Shown: in pieces, positions 51,231 to 63,307 of the stretch
Layout: each line of letters begins with the position of its first letter
Numbering within the stretch: the first letter of the stretch is position 1
DNA from: Polynucleobacter sphagniphilus
GTDB lineage: Bacteria; Pseudomonadota; Gammaproteobacteria; Burkholderiales; Burkholderiaceae
Assembly (NCBI RefSeq): GCF_001953355.1
Contig: NZ_MPIY01000017.1
Location: 186,001 to 250,000 of the forward strand
Length of the DNA: 64,000 nt
Reading direction: 5' to 3'
The notes under the pieces: generated by a model
What the model was told of the DNA's origin: nothing
Databases searched by the model: none
The model's input: the letters and a program-made list of their open reading frames with translations, nothing else
Program-made: the position numbers and the translations under genes

Positions 51231-52909
51231 TGAAAATCAGACAAAATATCTTATTAGCAATTATTTTATTGCTGACTCTTTGTGGCCAATCGCTCGCCGC
51301 TGATTTTTTAGCTCCTGAAAAAGCTTTTGTAGTGCAGGCTGCTTGGCAGGAGAATTCAAATGAAATCGCAGTCGAACTTTCGCCAGCAAAGGGCTATTAC
51401 ATTTATCGACAGTCATTACAGTTTAAGGCTGGATCGAACGAAAAAAAGTTAGCGAGTTATGCGCCGACCCTCCCTCAGGGTATTGAAAAGTTTGATGCGA
51501 CCTTTCAGAAAAAATTACAGATTTATAAGCAGGCATTTACTGTGCTGTTCAATGTTAAGAATGAGGCAAATCAACCCATTCATCTTGAAGTAGGGCTACA
51601 GGGTTGTGCAGAAGCGGGAATTTGTTACCCCCCAATGACATTGACATTCTTACTAACCGGGCCAGGGGTGAAGGCTGCTCCTATTCCGGATGCTCTGGAG
51701 GCAACAACACTCAGTACTCAGGTGAGTCCATCTGACTCAAGTCTGCTGGATTTATGGCGCGAAAGAGATGACATAAATGCCATTAATCATTTTTTAGAAA
51801 ATACCTCATCTACTTATCTATTTTTTGCTTTCTTTGTTTTGGGTTTGGCGCTGGCTTTTACCCCTTGTGTACTCCCGATGCTGCCTATCTTGTCCAGCGT
51901 AGTTTTTGGAACGCAGAATAATCAGGCCATATCCAAGGCAAGAGCAGCTGTATTGGCAATGGCTTATGTGCTCGGGATGGCTCTGGTTTACGCCCTTGCT
52001 GGGGTTCTAATGGCAGCCCTAGGGGGAAGTGTCCAACGGGTTCTGCAAAGCCCCATAGCCCTATTTAGCTTTGCCTGCCTTTTAATTGGCTTATCTGGCA
52101 GCCTTTTTGGTCTATATCATCTCAGGCTGCCCCATTCGTGGCATCAGCATATTGACCGCCTAGCCGGTCGCCAGAAGGGCGGGAGTATTTTCGGGGCGTT
52201 TGCTTTGGGAGGCATTTCAACCTTGGTAGCTAGCCCATGCATTACTGCCCCTTTGGCTGGAGTTTTGACCTTTATTGCTCAAACTGGCTCGATGTCCCTG
52301 GGCGCAGGTTTACTTTTTGTAATGGCGCTAGGCATGGGCCTTCCACTTTTATTTATTGCCATTGAAGCGCGCATCTTGATTCCATCGACAGGAATGTGGA
52401 TGGTTTGGTTGCAGCGTGCTTTAGGTGTTTTATTAGTTGCTACCGCTCTTTGGATCGCTGCACCGATTTTTCAAAAGACAGGTTTAGTAGGAAATGATCA
52501 ATCGCTTAATGGTGAAGTTAGTCGCAGTATTGGGGGGCGCCTTCACTTCACCATCATTCAGTCCCCTGCGGATTTAGATCGTGAGCTGATTAAAGCAAAG
52601 GCCGAAAATAAATTATTGCTGCTCGATTTTTATGCTGATTGGTGTATTAGTTGTAAAGAAATGGAGCTCAATACTTTCTCTAATCCAGAGGTCAGTAAAG
52701 AGCTTGGGCGATTTGTTTTGCTACAAGCCGATGTCACTAAAAATACATCTGATAATCAAGCGCTGTTAAAACGGTTTGATTTGTTTGGGCCACCCGGAAT
52801 TTTGCTGTTTGATCCCAATACGCAAGCAGAGATAAAGAACCAGCGGATCGTTGGCTATATGCCGCCCGAACGTTTTCTCCAACGCCTACAAAAGGCATTG
52901 GAGAAATAA
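51230..52909 (+). CDS. dsbD: Thiol:disulfide interchange protein DsbD
   Basis: N-terminal DsbD-alpha domain, TM domain with FTPCVLPMLPIL, C-terminal thioredoxin DFYADWCISCKEME; TAATG overlap with cutA. Confidence 0.96.
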   Translation: MKIRQNILLAIILLLTLCGQSLAADFLAPEKAFVVQAAWQENSNEIAVELSPAKGYYIYRQSLQFKAGSNEKKLASYAPTLPQGIEKFDATFQKKLQIYKQAFTVLFNVKNEANQPIHLEVGLQGCAEAGICYPPMTLTFLLTGPGVKAAPIPDALEATTLSTQVSPSDSSLLDLWRERDDINAINHFLENTSSTYLFFAFFVLGLALAFTPCVLPMLPILSSVVFGTQNNQAISKARAAVLAMAYVLGMALVYALAGVLMAALGGSVQRVLQSPIALFSFACLLIGLSGSLFGLYHLRLPHSWHQHIDRLAGRQKGGSIFGAFALGGISTLVASPCITAPLAGVLTFIAQTGSMSLGAGLLFVMALGMGLPLLFIAIEARILIPSTGMWMVWLQRALGVLLVATALWIAAPIFQKTGLVGNDQSLNGEVSRSIGGRLHFTIIQSPADLDRELIKAKAENKLLLLDFYADWCISCKEMELNTFSNPEVSKELGRFVLLQADVTKNTSDNQALLKRFDLFGPPGILLFDPNTQAEIKNQRIVGYMPPERFLQRLQKALEK

Positions 52910-52912
52910 TCA

Positions 52913-54578
<1,666 letters not shown>

Positions 54579-54692
54579 GTTGAGAAGCTATTGTAAAATC
54601 ACGCAAAATCATGAAATATCTCATGGTGTTGGGTAAAAGGTTGTAAATGTAGGGCCCAAACACTTTTAGGAATTTTTGCCAAGGTAAACATA

Positions 54693-55412
54693 ATGCGTCA
54701 AACCTCTCAAATCTCCAAATTAACTAGCGTTCGTGCTGGTTTTATGGCTTTAGCTCTCACTATTATCGGTGCTGGTTTCTCGGCTGCCCAGGCAGAGGAG
54801 GCGCCAGCGGCTGCTCCCGCTGCTGCTGCGGTGGTACCGGGTAAGCCTAAAACAGATCCTGCTGCTGGGGAAGCACTCTACTCTAATGGAGATGCTAGCC
54901 GTGGTGTTGTAGCTTGCGTGGGCTGTCATGGTCCAAACGGTAAGAGCGCCTCAGGTGCCTGGCCCAAGTTGGCTGCTCAGCACCCTGCGTACATCGTGAA
55001 GCAGCTTAAAAACTTTAAAGAAGGCACTCGTGCCAACGCAGTTATGATGGGTATGGCAGCGCCTTTAACAGAACAAGATATGGCTAATATCGCAGCTTAT
55101 CTTGGTAAGCAAGAGCCATCACCTGGTGTTGCTACAAATAAGGACACGATTGAGTTGGGTCAGAGCATTTATCGCGGTGGTATTGCCTCCAAGGGTGTGC
55201 CAGCATGTGCGGGTTGTCATAGCCCAAATGGCGCTGGTATTCCTTCTCAATACCCACGTCTTTCTGGTCAATGGGCTGACTACGCCAATGCTCAATTAAT
55301 TGCTTTCCGTGAAGGCACTCGCATAAATGCCCCTAAGATGACAGTGATTTCATCAAAAATGAATGATAAAGAAATGAAGGCCGTTGCAGATTACATGGCT
55401 GGATTGCATTAA
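54693..55412 (+). CDS. Dihaem cytochrome c4
   Basis: Signal peptide plus two CxxCH motifs (CVGCH, CAGCH) in tandem domains. Confidence 0.93.
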   Translation: MRQTSQISKLTSVRAGFMALALTIIGAGFSAAQAEEAPAAAPAAAAVVPGKPKTDPAAGEALYSNGDASRGVVACVGCHGPNGKSASGAWPKLAAQHPAYIVKQLKNFKEGTRANAVMMGMAAPLTEQDMANIAAYLGKQEPSPGVATNKDTIELGQSIYRGGIASKGVPACAGCHSPNGAGIPSQYPRLSGQWADYANAQLIAFREGTRINAPKMTVISSKMNDKEMKAVADYMAGLH

Positions 55413-55433
55413 TCAAGCTTGCCTGAAAAACAA

Positions 55434-55461
55434 AAACCCCGTTAAAACAGCGGGGTTTTTT
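55434..55461. terminator. Intrinsic terminator
   Basis: AAACCCCG-TTAAAACAG-CGGGGTTTTTT between convergent cyt c4 and lysA. Confidence 0.88.
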
Positions 55462-55492
55462 ATTGCTCATTTGTAAGTACGAATTAAAGAAT

Positions 55493-56791
55493 TCAGTCTG
55501 GCAATCGTGCTTCACTACTAAATAAATCTTGTGTATTTTCGCGGCTACGAATGACGTAAGCCTTATCGCCATCGACCATAATTTCAGCGGGCTTAGGCCT
55601 GGTGTTGTAATTAGATGCCATTACAAAACCATAAGCACCCGCTGATAAGATCGCCAAGAGATCGCCTTCTTCTATGCCGAGAGTGCGGTCTTTGCCAAGC
55701 CAGTCGCCAGATTCACATACTGGCCCAACAATATCGTAAGTAAGGCTTTTTAGATTCTTGTTTTGCACTGGAACAATGGCGTGATAAGCCTCATATAAGG
55801 CAGGACGCATTAGTTCAGTCATGGCAGCATTCACAATGCAGAAGTTCTTTTCAGCGCCCGGCTTTAGGTACTCCACTTGCGTTAAGAGGACGCCAGCGTT
55901 ACCCACCAAGGATCTACCGGGTTCTAGGACAACATCCAGATAGGCAAAGCCCCGTTTGGCTACGTGGTCCAGTAAGGTGTTTGTGAATTCAGTGATATCG
56001 GGAGGTGTTTCAGAGCCATAAGAAATGCCCAGGCCACCACCCAAATCCAAATGATGAATCGTAATACCCTCTTTCTTAAGTTGCTCAACAAGATCCAACA
56101 CTTTGTCTAGCGCATCTAAGTAAGGGGAGGTAGATGTAATTTGTGAGCCAATATGGCAATCAATTCCGACAACATCTATTTGCGAGAGCAGCGCTGCTTC
56201 ACGATATGTTTTTAAAACCTCGTGATAGGCAATACCAAATTTATTGCCTTTTAAGCCAGTAGAAATGTAAGGGTGCGTTTGGGCATCCACGTCTGGATTG
56301 ACGCGCAAGGAAATCGGGGCGCGACAATTGAGCTGTTGCGCTACGCGATTAATTTGATGTAGCTCAGCAATTGACTCAACATTAATACATTTAACACCCG
56401 CTTGAAGTGCTTGTGCTATTTCATCGGCAGATTTACCTACGCCTGCAAATACCAAGCTTTTTGGATCTGCACCGATTGCTAATGCGCGCGCCAATTCACC
56501 GCCGCTAACTAAGTCAAAGCCAGCCCCTAATTTTTTAAAACAATCAATTACCGCTAGATTGCTGTTTGCCTTCATGGCGTAGTGAATACGTGCGCGTCGA
56601 TGTCCTGTTGGGTCAACGCAGGCGCGGTCATAGGCTTGAAATGCCTCAGTTAGTGACTTTTTGCTGTAGATATAGAGGGGCGTACCAAATTGGCTTGCTA
56701 AATCAGAAAGGGGGATTTCTTCGGCATACCAACTTCCGTTTCGCTCTGAAAATCCACTTAAATTAGGAATGGGGTTGGAAGCACTTTTCAT
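55493..56791 (-). CDS. lysA: Diaminopimelate decarboxylase
   Basis: HYAMKANSNLAVI, DCHIGSQI, DLGGGLGI, EPGRSLVGNAG, PVCESGDWLG. Confidence 0.97.
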   Translation of the reverse strand: MKSASNPIPNLSGFSERNGSWYAEEIPLSDLASQFGTPLYIYSKKSLTEAFQAYDRACVDPTGHRRARIHYAMKANSNLAVIDCFKKLGAGFDLVSGGELARALAIGADPKSLVFAGVGKSADEIAQALQAGVKCINVESIAELHQINRVAQQLNCRAPISLRVNPDVDAQTHPYISTGLKGNKFGIAYHEVLKTYREAALLSQIDVVGIDCHIGSQITSTSPYLDALDKVLDLVEQLKKEGITIHHLDLGGGLGISYGSETPPDITEFTNTLLDHVAKRGFAYLDVVLEPGRSLVGNAGVLLTQVEYLKPGAEKNFCIVNAAMTELMRPALYEAYHAIVPVQNKNLKSLTYDIVGPVCESGDWLGKDRTLGIEEGDLLAILSAGAYGFVMASNYNTRPKPAEIMVDGDKAYVIRSRENTQDLFSSEARLPD

Positions 56792-56979
56792 TACTGGGCC
56801 GGAGAAGTTGTGTTGGAAGCAGGGTTTTGAGGTGGATAGAGTTTGCCTTGCGGCTCAGGCTCACTAGGTGGAACAGGTGCTGGCGGCACATTTGGCAAAT
56901 AAAGTGGACCCCTAACCCCACATCCTACAAGGGATATTAGGCATATAAAACCAAGGGATCGAATAAGAATCGCTATCAT
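56791..56979 (-). CDS. lptM: LptM (YifL)-like small lipoprotein
   Basis: MIAILIRSLGFICLISLVGCGVRGPLYLP: lipobox LVGC then G-x-RGPLYLP; upstream of lysA; start revised to 56979. Confidence 0.85.
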   Translation of the reverse strand: MIAILIRSLGFICLISLVGCGVRGPLYLPNVPPAPVPPSEPEPQGKLYPPQNPASNTTSPAQ

Positions 56980-57026
56980 GAATATCTCTAAAACGAATGA
57001 TTGAATATAGCATGCAGGACTCAAAG

Positions 57027-57407
57027 ATGAACCTAAATAACTCAAGCGTAGAGCAGATTGATGACAGGCAATTTCATCAATTAGGGAGCAATTTATTGCA
57101 ATCAATCGAGCTAGCCCTAGAGGCTGCTGATGATGATCTGGATTTAGATTTAGATGTAGAGCGCCAAGGTGGGAGCGTAGTCAATATCCGTTTTAAGGAT
57201 CGTAGCGTGATTGTGGTCAACACTCAGGCCCCATTGCATGAGATATGGGTTGCTGCTAAATCTGGTGGTTATCACTATCGTTGGGCGGGAACAGTTGCTC
57301 AACCCTTGTGGACTGATACTAAGACTGGCCGAGAGCTTTTGAGCGATTTATCTGCCTTTGCTAGCGCTCAAGCTGGCAAAACAGTGAAAATTACATTAAT
57401 CAAATAA
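57027..57407 (+). CDS. cyaY: Iron-sulfur cluster assembly protein CyaY (frataxin)
   Basis: Acidic DDDLDLDLDVE ridge, QAPLHEIWVAAKSGGYHYRW; divergent from lptM-lysA; start could be 57012 or 56997. Confidence 0.92.
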   Translation: MNLNNSSVEQIDDRQFHQLGSNLLQSIELALEAADDDLDLDLDVERQGGSVVNIRFKDRSVIVVNTQAPLHEIWVAAKSGGYHYRWAGTVAQPLWTDTKTGRELLSDLSAFASAQAGKTVKITLIK

Positions 57408-57422
57408 GTTTCAGTATCAAAC

Positions 57423-58505
57423 TTATGCGGCACCAGTGGCCAAGAGAGTTTCGATCACTTGAGCATCTGGAACGCTCTTAATTTGCGCTTTGCCAATTTT
57501 TTCCAAAAGAACATAGCGAATTGATCCGCCCTCGGTTTTCTTGTCAACTTGCATCAATTCTATGTATCGCTCGGCGCCAAATTTTGGCGGCTCAACAGGC
57601 AAGTTCATCGAGCGAATAATCTTGCTCAGTCGCTCGAATTCCGCTTGGTTAATTTGCCCTAAGCGATAGGAGAGCTCCGCCCCCATTACCATTCCGCATC
57701 CAACCGCTTCCCCATGAAGCCATTGACCATAGCCCATGCCTGCTTCAATGGCATGACCAAATGTATGGCCAAAGTTAAGTGTTGCGCGAATGCCGCCTTC
57801 ACGCTCATCAGCTGACACAACTGCTGATTTGATTTCACAGGAGCGAAGAACAGCATAAGCCATTGCATTTGTATCGCAAGCTAATAAAGCGCTTGCGTTA
57901 GCCTCAATCCAATCGAGAAAATGAGCATCTGCGATTGCACCATGTTTGATGACTTCAGCAAGTCCAGCTGAAAGCTCGCGTGCTGGTAAGGTTTTCAATG
58001 TATTGAGATCGGCAATCACAGCTACAGGTTGATGAAACGCGCCAATCATGTTTTTGCCTAGCGGATGATTAATACCTGTTTTCCCACCCACAGATGAATC
58101 AACTTGTGCCAGTAAGGTTGTTGGAACCTGAATAAAGCGAATCCCACGCATGAAGCTGGCTGCAGCAAATCCCGTCATATCGCCAATGACGCCCCCACCG
58201 AGTGCAATTAACATCGTTTGACGATCGGCGCCGAATTTCAATAAGTCATCAAAAATGAGTTGAAGGTGCTTCCAGTCTTTGTAGGACTCGCCGTCGGGCA
58301 AAACAATCTTATGAATTGGCTTGCCAAACTTTTCTAATGTCTTGGTGAGACGCTCTGCGTACAGTGGAGCAACCGTTGAATTGGTAACAATAAAAAGTGA
58401 GCTAGCTTTTTCGCAGGCATTAAATAATGCGCTTTGGTCAATTAAGTCCGCTCCAATGTAAATTGGATAACTGCGAGTGCCAAGATCAACTTCAAGTGTT
58501 TTCAT
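57423..58505 (-). CDS. aroB: 3-dehydroquinate synthase
   Basis: [34 protein letters not shown]; start revised to MKTLEVDLG at 58505. Confidence 0.96.
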   Translation of the reverse strand: MKTLEVDLGTRSYPIYIGADLIDQSALFNACEKASSLFIVTNSTVAPLYAERLTKTLEKFGKPIHKIVLPDGESYKDWKHLQLIFDDLLKFGADRQTMLIALGGGVIGDMTGFAAASFMRGIRFIQVPTTLLAQVDSSVGGKTGINHPLGKNMIGAFHQPVAVIADLNTLKTLPARELSAGLAEVIKHGAIADAHFLDWIEANASALLACDTNAMAYAVLRSCEIKSAVVSADEREGGIRATLNFGHTFGHAIEAGMGYGQWLHGEAVGCGMVMGAELSYRLGQINQAEFERLSKIIRSMNLPVEPPKFGAERYIELMQVDKKTEGGSIRYVLLEKIGKAQIKSVPDAQVIETLLATGAA

Positions 58506-58512
58506 AAATGTT

Positions 58513-59037
58513 TCAGGTTGAGAGTTCAAGCTGCATGATAAGTGTGTTGACCAATTGATTAACGCTTGGTTTACCAGTTTCAATCACATGGTCTGCAATT
58601 TCTCTATAGAGCGGATCTCGAATCGCATAGAGACTCTCAAGAATTCTCCTGGCATCCCCATTTTTTAAGAGTGGCCGTCCTTCCCCCCCTTTAGTGCGAT
58701 GCCACAGTTCTATTGGATTAGCGTGGAGGTAAATGACCGTCCCACGCTCACTTAAACATTGGCGATTTTCTGGAAGAATAATTGCTCCACCTCCCGTAGC
58801 CAGTACAAGGTCAGTTTGAGCAGTAATTTCTTGAATGGCCTGTGCTTCCCGTTTACGAAAACCATCCTCACCTTCCATTTCAAAAATGACAGGGATTTTG
58901 ACGCCACAGCGCTCTTCAATAACATGGTCGGCATCTAAAAAGCGCCGACCTAATTTTTTTGCAAGTAATTTTCCGACGGTCGACTTTCCGGCGCCCATGA
59001 GGCCGATAAGAAAGATATTGTTCGTCGAAGAGTTCAC
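58513..59037 (-). CDS. aroK: Shikimate kinase
   Basis: [35 protein letters not shown]. Confidence 0.96.
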   Translation of the reverse strand: MNSSTNNIFLIGLMGAGKSTVGKLLAKKLGRRFLDADHVIEERCGVKIPVIFEMEGEDGFRKREAQAIQEITAQTDLVLATGGGAIILPENRQCLSERGTVIYLHANPIELWHRTKGGEGRPLLKNGDARRILESLYAIRDPLYREIADHVIETGKPSVNQLVNTLIMQLELST

Positions 59038-59049
59038 CTCTCGATTTTA

Positions 59050-60159
59050 TTAGGGTTTATCTAATACGGTCGGAGTTAAGAAAACCAACAACTCAGTTTT
59101 GTTTTGGAGTGTGGATTTATGGCGAAATAACTGCCCAATCAAGGGAATATCGCCTAAGAACGGAATTTTGACCTCATCTTCTCGTTCTGTGGTTTGAAAA
59201 ATTCCACCGATGATTGCTGTGCCGCCATTTTCTACGGTTACCTCCGAACTGAGATTTTTCGTGTCTATGGCATAGCCATGCTCTGTTTTCATGCCAACGG
59301 TATCTTTATTAATGCCAACCAGCATGGAAATTTTCCCGTCCGGGTGTATTTTTGGTAGCACCTCTAATCGCAAGTTGGCCTTTCTAAATTGCAATTTATT
59401 GCCATTTTGAGAGCTGGTTTGATAAGGAAGTTCGGTGCCCTGCTCAATGGTCGCTTTCACCTGATCCCCAGTCATGATGCGGGGGTTTGAGAGAATTTTA
59501 CCTTGGCCATCGGATTCGAGCGATGAGAGTTCGATTTGTAGCAGTCTGCTGGCATTTCTGCTTACCAGTGTGGCCGCTAAGGTGGCAGGATTAAAGCCCC
59601 CCAAGCCTGCCCCAGCCAAATCGAGGTTAGCATTGATTTTTTGGTCTGGATTGGCGCCAATATGATTTGCCTCATAGCCCAGCTTAAGCCCTAGCTCCCT
59701 AGCAAACCGCTCATCAGCCTCCACTATTCTGGCTTCAATCAATATCTGCCTTGGGCTATTAATATGGTCACCCCCAAATGGCAATGCTGCGTCTTCCCTG
59801 CGAAATTTCTGAAATGCCTGAATTTCTGAATGCGGGCCAATCCAGTAAATATCGCCGTTACGGACAATGCGCAAACCCCTGCTGGCCAAAATGGAGTGAA
59901 GGGCGGTTTGCCAGCTGGTGTTGTTCAGACTCACAGAGATTGTTCCTCCAATAGTCTCGCTCAGTAGAAAGTTGGTTTGGCCTATTTGAGCCAAAATTTG
60001 GAGCAACTCAGTAAGTTCAATATTCTTAAATTGGAGGCTTACTGACCCGTGATTGAGGGTCTGGTCTTCGGAATTCTTAGCCTCAGGTGAGCTGGAAAAA
60101 ATAAGCAAAAAAGCCAACCCCAGGATGGCTATCAAATAATTAAATTTTGTTTCTTTCAT
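59050..60159 (-). CDS. Short type IV pilus-type secretin (PilQ-like)
   Basis: Signal peptide, single STN/secretin-N-like domain (VSLQFKNIELTELLQILAQIGQTNFLL...), secretin domain (ILIEARIVEADERFARELG; LVFLTPTVLD); only 369 aa; upstream of aroK. Confidence 0.85.
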   Translation of the reverse strand: MKETKFNYLIAILGLAFLLIFSSSPEAKNSEDQTLNHGSVSLQFKNIELTELLQILAQIGQTNFLLSETIGGTISVSLNNTSWQTALHSILASRGLRIVRNGDIYWIGPHSEIQAFQKFRREDAALPFGGDHINSPRQILIEARIVEADERFARELGLKLGYEANHIGANPDQKINANLDLAGAGLGGFNPATLAATLVSRNASRLLQIELSSLESDGQGKILSNPRIMTGDQVKATIEQGTELPYQTSSQNGNKLQFRKANLRLEVLPKIHPDGKISMLVGINKDTVGMKTEHGYAIDTKNLSSEVTVENGGTAIIGGIFQTTEREDEVKIPFLGDIPLIGQLFRHKSTLQNKTELLVFLTPTVLDKP

Positions 60160-60836
60160 TAGTTCCTTGAGCTCTTCAAAACGATTGATTTCCCTTTTTC
60201 GTTTGACAGTGTGACTAGGTCTTTTTGGATATCGGAGATGCTCCAGCCGCCTAGGGCGCGACCCTCTTTTTGGAGTATCACCACCCCTTTACCGGTTTGA
60301 AAAAATGCCTGCTGGGAGTGGCCTTGCTGACTGCTGCCAAGGTAACGCCAGCGACGCAATTCCAATTCCTCGGGTGGTATCGTGGATTTGACAGGGACGG
60401 TTATATTTTGGGGTTTTATATTATTAGAGTGAATACTTACTTCTAATAAATCCATTTCCTGATATATGTCCTCTTGATTAATCTCCCAATCCTCCCGCAA
60501 TAAAACCAGCTCTTTTTTGAGGGTCACAATTTGCGCTTCAAGCCCTTCAATATCCCCCTTTGAACTGGCTTTCATGGCCTCAAAGGCGAAAAAAAAGGCT
60601 GCTGCAAGGCCGCCAATAGTGATGGCTAAGAAGAGCAATTGGGTGGTTTTTGGGCTTTGTATTGGAAAATCAACAGAACTCCATCGCGCCTGTTTGGGAT
60701 GATTTATTGGATCTGGTGGGGGCACCTGATGAGACGGATTTTTGCGAATTCCATGGGGGTCTGGGATGGCTGGGTCAGCTCCTAGGTCGCTCAAAATCTC
60801 ATCGAAAGATTGGGGGGATATATGGCGTGTGGGCAT
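60159..60836 (-). CDS. Predicted inner-membrane coiled-coil protein, candidate PilP-like/secretin partner
   Basis: Single TM (TTQLLFLAITIGGLAAAFFFAF), coiled coil (IEGLEAQIVTLKKELVLLRED), C-terminal beta-rich RWRYLGSSQQGHSQQAFFQTGKGVVILQKEG; 1-nt overlap with secretin gene. Confidence 0.6.
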   Translation of the reverse strand: MPTRHISPQSFDEILSDLGADPAIPDPHGIRKNPSHQVPPPDPINHPKQARWSSVDFPIQSPKTTQLLFLAITIGGLAAAFFFAFEAMKASSKGDIEGLEAQIVTLKKELVLLREDWEINQEDIYQEMDLLEVSIHSNNIKPQNITVPVKSTIPPEELELRRWRYLGSSQQGHSQQAFFQTGKGVVILQKEGRALGGWSISDIQKDLVTLSNEKGKSIVLKSSRN

Positions 60837-60955
60837 CCCTACATTTTTAGGAATTGCTCGAATCTGGGCTATCGGAAAAGGTGGAATCGGGAGTAAGAAA
60901 ATAAGGCTTTTAATGCTGTCCGAAAAGCGGGTATATCCCCCTATAATTCAATTCT

Positions 60956-63295
60956 ATGGCTCTACCCCCAAAAGACAAGCCACCGCTTAATCGGCGGTTC
61001 ATCCGACCTGCGGATAGGCGACCACGCCAACCTCATTCGGAGCCCGGGTCCTTTGCGTCTTCGGGAAGTAGCCCCCTAATCAAGGCGCTTTTGATTATTG
61101 GGGTTGCATTTGCCCTGATGTTTACCCTCCTGCTTGGGTATGCTTTTTTAATCGCCAAACCAAATTTGCCCAAGATTTCTGCTTTGGTGGATTACAACCC
61201 CAAAACCCCCTTACGTATTTATACGGCCGATAAGGTCTTAATTGGCGAGTTTGGCGAAGAGCGCCGCAAAGTCATTCCCTTGAATGAAATTCCCGTGATC
61301 ATGCGCAATGCAGTGATTGCTACCGAGGATGATCGCTTCTATTCGCATGGTGGCGTTGATTACATTGGTGTTTTAAGGGCAGGCGTAGCTAATTTGCGGG
61401 GTCATTTAGCCCAGGGCGCATCAACTATCACAATGCAAGTGGCGCGTAATTTCTTTCTCAGCAATGAAAAAACCTTTAGCCGCAAAATCTATGAAATCCT
61501 CTTGGCCTGGGAAATCGAATCAGAGCTCAGTAAAGACAAGATTCTTGAGATTTATATGAATCAAATATTTTTGGGACAAAGGGCGTTTGGATTTGCCAGC
61601 GCCGCTCAGATTTACTTCGGAATTAATTTAAAAGATATTTCCATTGCCCAGGCAGCCATGTTGGCGGGTTTACCAAAGGCACCATCTGCATACAACCCTG
61701 TTACCAATTATCGTCGTGCCAAAATTCGCCAAGAATATATCCTGCAGCGTATGTATGAGCTTGGGTACATTACCCAAGAACAGTACCTCAAAGCGAAAAC
61801 AGAAGAATTGCATATTCGGGGTTTAGGCAACGAGTTCAGCACACGTGCAGACTTTCCGGCAGAGATGGTGCGCCAATTGCTATTTAGTCAATATGGTGAG
61901 GCAATCTATTCGCAAGGTATCGATGTTTACACAACCATTCTGAAGGCAGATCAAGACGCGGCATATAAAGCGGTGCGTCGCGGAATTTTTGAGTATGACT
62001 TGCGTCATGCCTATCGCGGTCCTGAGGGCTTTATTAATTTGCCGGAGGATCCGGTAAAGCGTCAACGCGCAATTGATGAGGCTTTGCTTGCATATCCACA
62101 ATTAGATGATCTTCAGTCCGGGGTAGTACTTGAAGCTAAATCTAAAGAGATGCAAGTGATGATCTCAACTGGGGATGTCATCACACTGAAAGGGGATGCA
62201 TTGCGATTGGCTAGCGCATCTCTAACGGATAACGCCCAACCTAAAAAACGTTTACGTCCAGGTGCAGTAGTGCGATTGTTGGAGGTTGAGTCTGGTGTTT
62301 GGAAATTGGCCCAGTTACCCCAGGTAGAGGCTGCTTTTGTATCGGTTAATGCAGATAATGGCGCAATTCTCTCTTTGGTTGGTGGTTTTGATTTCCGTCG
62401 CAATCAATTTAATCATGTCACGCAAGCACTGCGTCAGCCAGGCTCCTCATTTAAGCCATTTATTTATTCCGCTGCGATGGAGAAGGGCTTCTCTCCAAGC
62501 ACGATGGTTAATGATGCCCCCCTTTCTATTGGTAGTATGGAGACTGGAAGCTCCTCATGGGAGCCTAAAAATTACGATGGTAAATATGACGGCATGATGC
62601 GCTTGCGTACTGCGCTTGCGAAATCCAAGAATTTAGTCTCCGTTCGCTTGATTCGTGCAATTGGCCCTTCTTATGCGCAAGACTTTATTCAGCGCTTTGG
62701 CTTTGATCCTGAAAAGCATCCGCCATATCTCACTATGGCATTGGGCGCGGGATCGGTTACACCATTGCAAATGGCAACCGCTTACAGTGTTTTTGCCAAT
62801 GGAGGATATCGAATAGATCCTTACTTGATTGAAAAAATGGTGGACTCTAAAGGCAATGTTTTATTTGAAGCCAAACCAGTGCGCGTGGGTGAAGATGCGC
62901 CGCGGGTATTAGATGCACGAACCGCATTTGTGATGGATAGTATGTTGCAGGAAGTAACTAAAACCGGAACGGCAGCGAGTGCGCGGGCAAAATTAGGGCG
63001 TAGTGATATTGCCGGAAAAACTGGTACAACCAATGACTCCCATGATGCTTGGTTTGCGGGCTACAACCCAAAAGTAGTTGCTATTGCTTGGATTGGCTTT
63101 GATAAACCGGAGAGTCTAGGCGATCACGAAACAGGTGGAGGATTGGCATTGCCAATGTGGATTTCTTATATGGGTACTGCATTAAAAGGTGTGCCACAAA
63201 TTTCACGTGAAGCTCCTGCAGGAGTGTCTCAACTTGATGGTGATTGGTATATTCCAGAGTTTGCGCCCAATGGTGGTGTGCGCGAACTGCAATAG
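60956..63295 (+). CDS. Penicillin-binding protein 1A (bifunctional transglycosylase/transpeptidase)
   Basis: ATEDDRFYSHGGVDYIGVLRA, GASTITMQVARNFFLS, transpeptidase SSFKPFIYSAAMEKG and KTGTTNDSHDAWFAGY; ponA/mrcA type. Confidence 0.96.
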   Translation: MALPPKDKPPLNRRFIRPADRRPRQPHSEPGSFASSGSSPLIKALLIIGVAFALMFTLLLGYAFLIAKPNLPKISALVDYNPKTPLRIYTADKVLIGEFGEERRKVIPLNEIPVIMRNAVIATEDDRFYSHGGVDYIGVLRAGVANLRGHLAQGASTITMQVARNFFLSNEKTFSRKIYEILLAWEIESELSKDKILEIYMNQIFLGQRAFGFASAAQIYFGINLKDISIAQAAMLAGLPKAPSAYNPVTNYRRAKIRQEYILQRMYELGYITQEQYLKAKTEELHIRGLGNEFSTRADFPAEMVRQLLFSQYGEAIYSQGIDVYTTILKADQDAAYKAVRRGIFEYDLRHAYRGPEGFINLPEDPVKRQRAIDEALLAYPQLDDLQSGVVLEAKSKEMQVMISTGDVITLKGDALRLASASLTDNAQPKKRLRPGAVVRLLEVESGVWKLAQLPQVEAAFVSVNADNGAILSLVGGFDFRRNQFNHVTQALRQPGSSFKPFIYSAAMEKGFSPSTMVNDAPLSIGSMETGSSSWEPKNYDGKYDGMMRLRTALAKSKNLVSVRLIRAIGPSYAQDFIQRFGFDPEKHPPYLTMALGAGSVTPLQMATAYSVFANGGYRIDPYLIEKMVDSKGNVLFEAKPVRVGEDAPRVLDARTAFVMDSMLQEVTKTGTAASARAKLGRSDIAGKTGTTNDSHDAWFAGYNPKVVAIAWIGFDKPESLGDHETGGGLALPMWISYMGTALKGVPQISREAPAGVSQLDGDWYIPEFAPNGGVRELQ

Positions 63296-63307
63296 TTCGT
63301 ATTTCCA

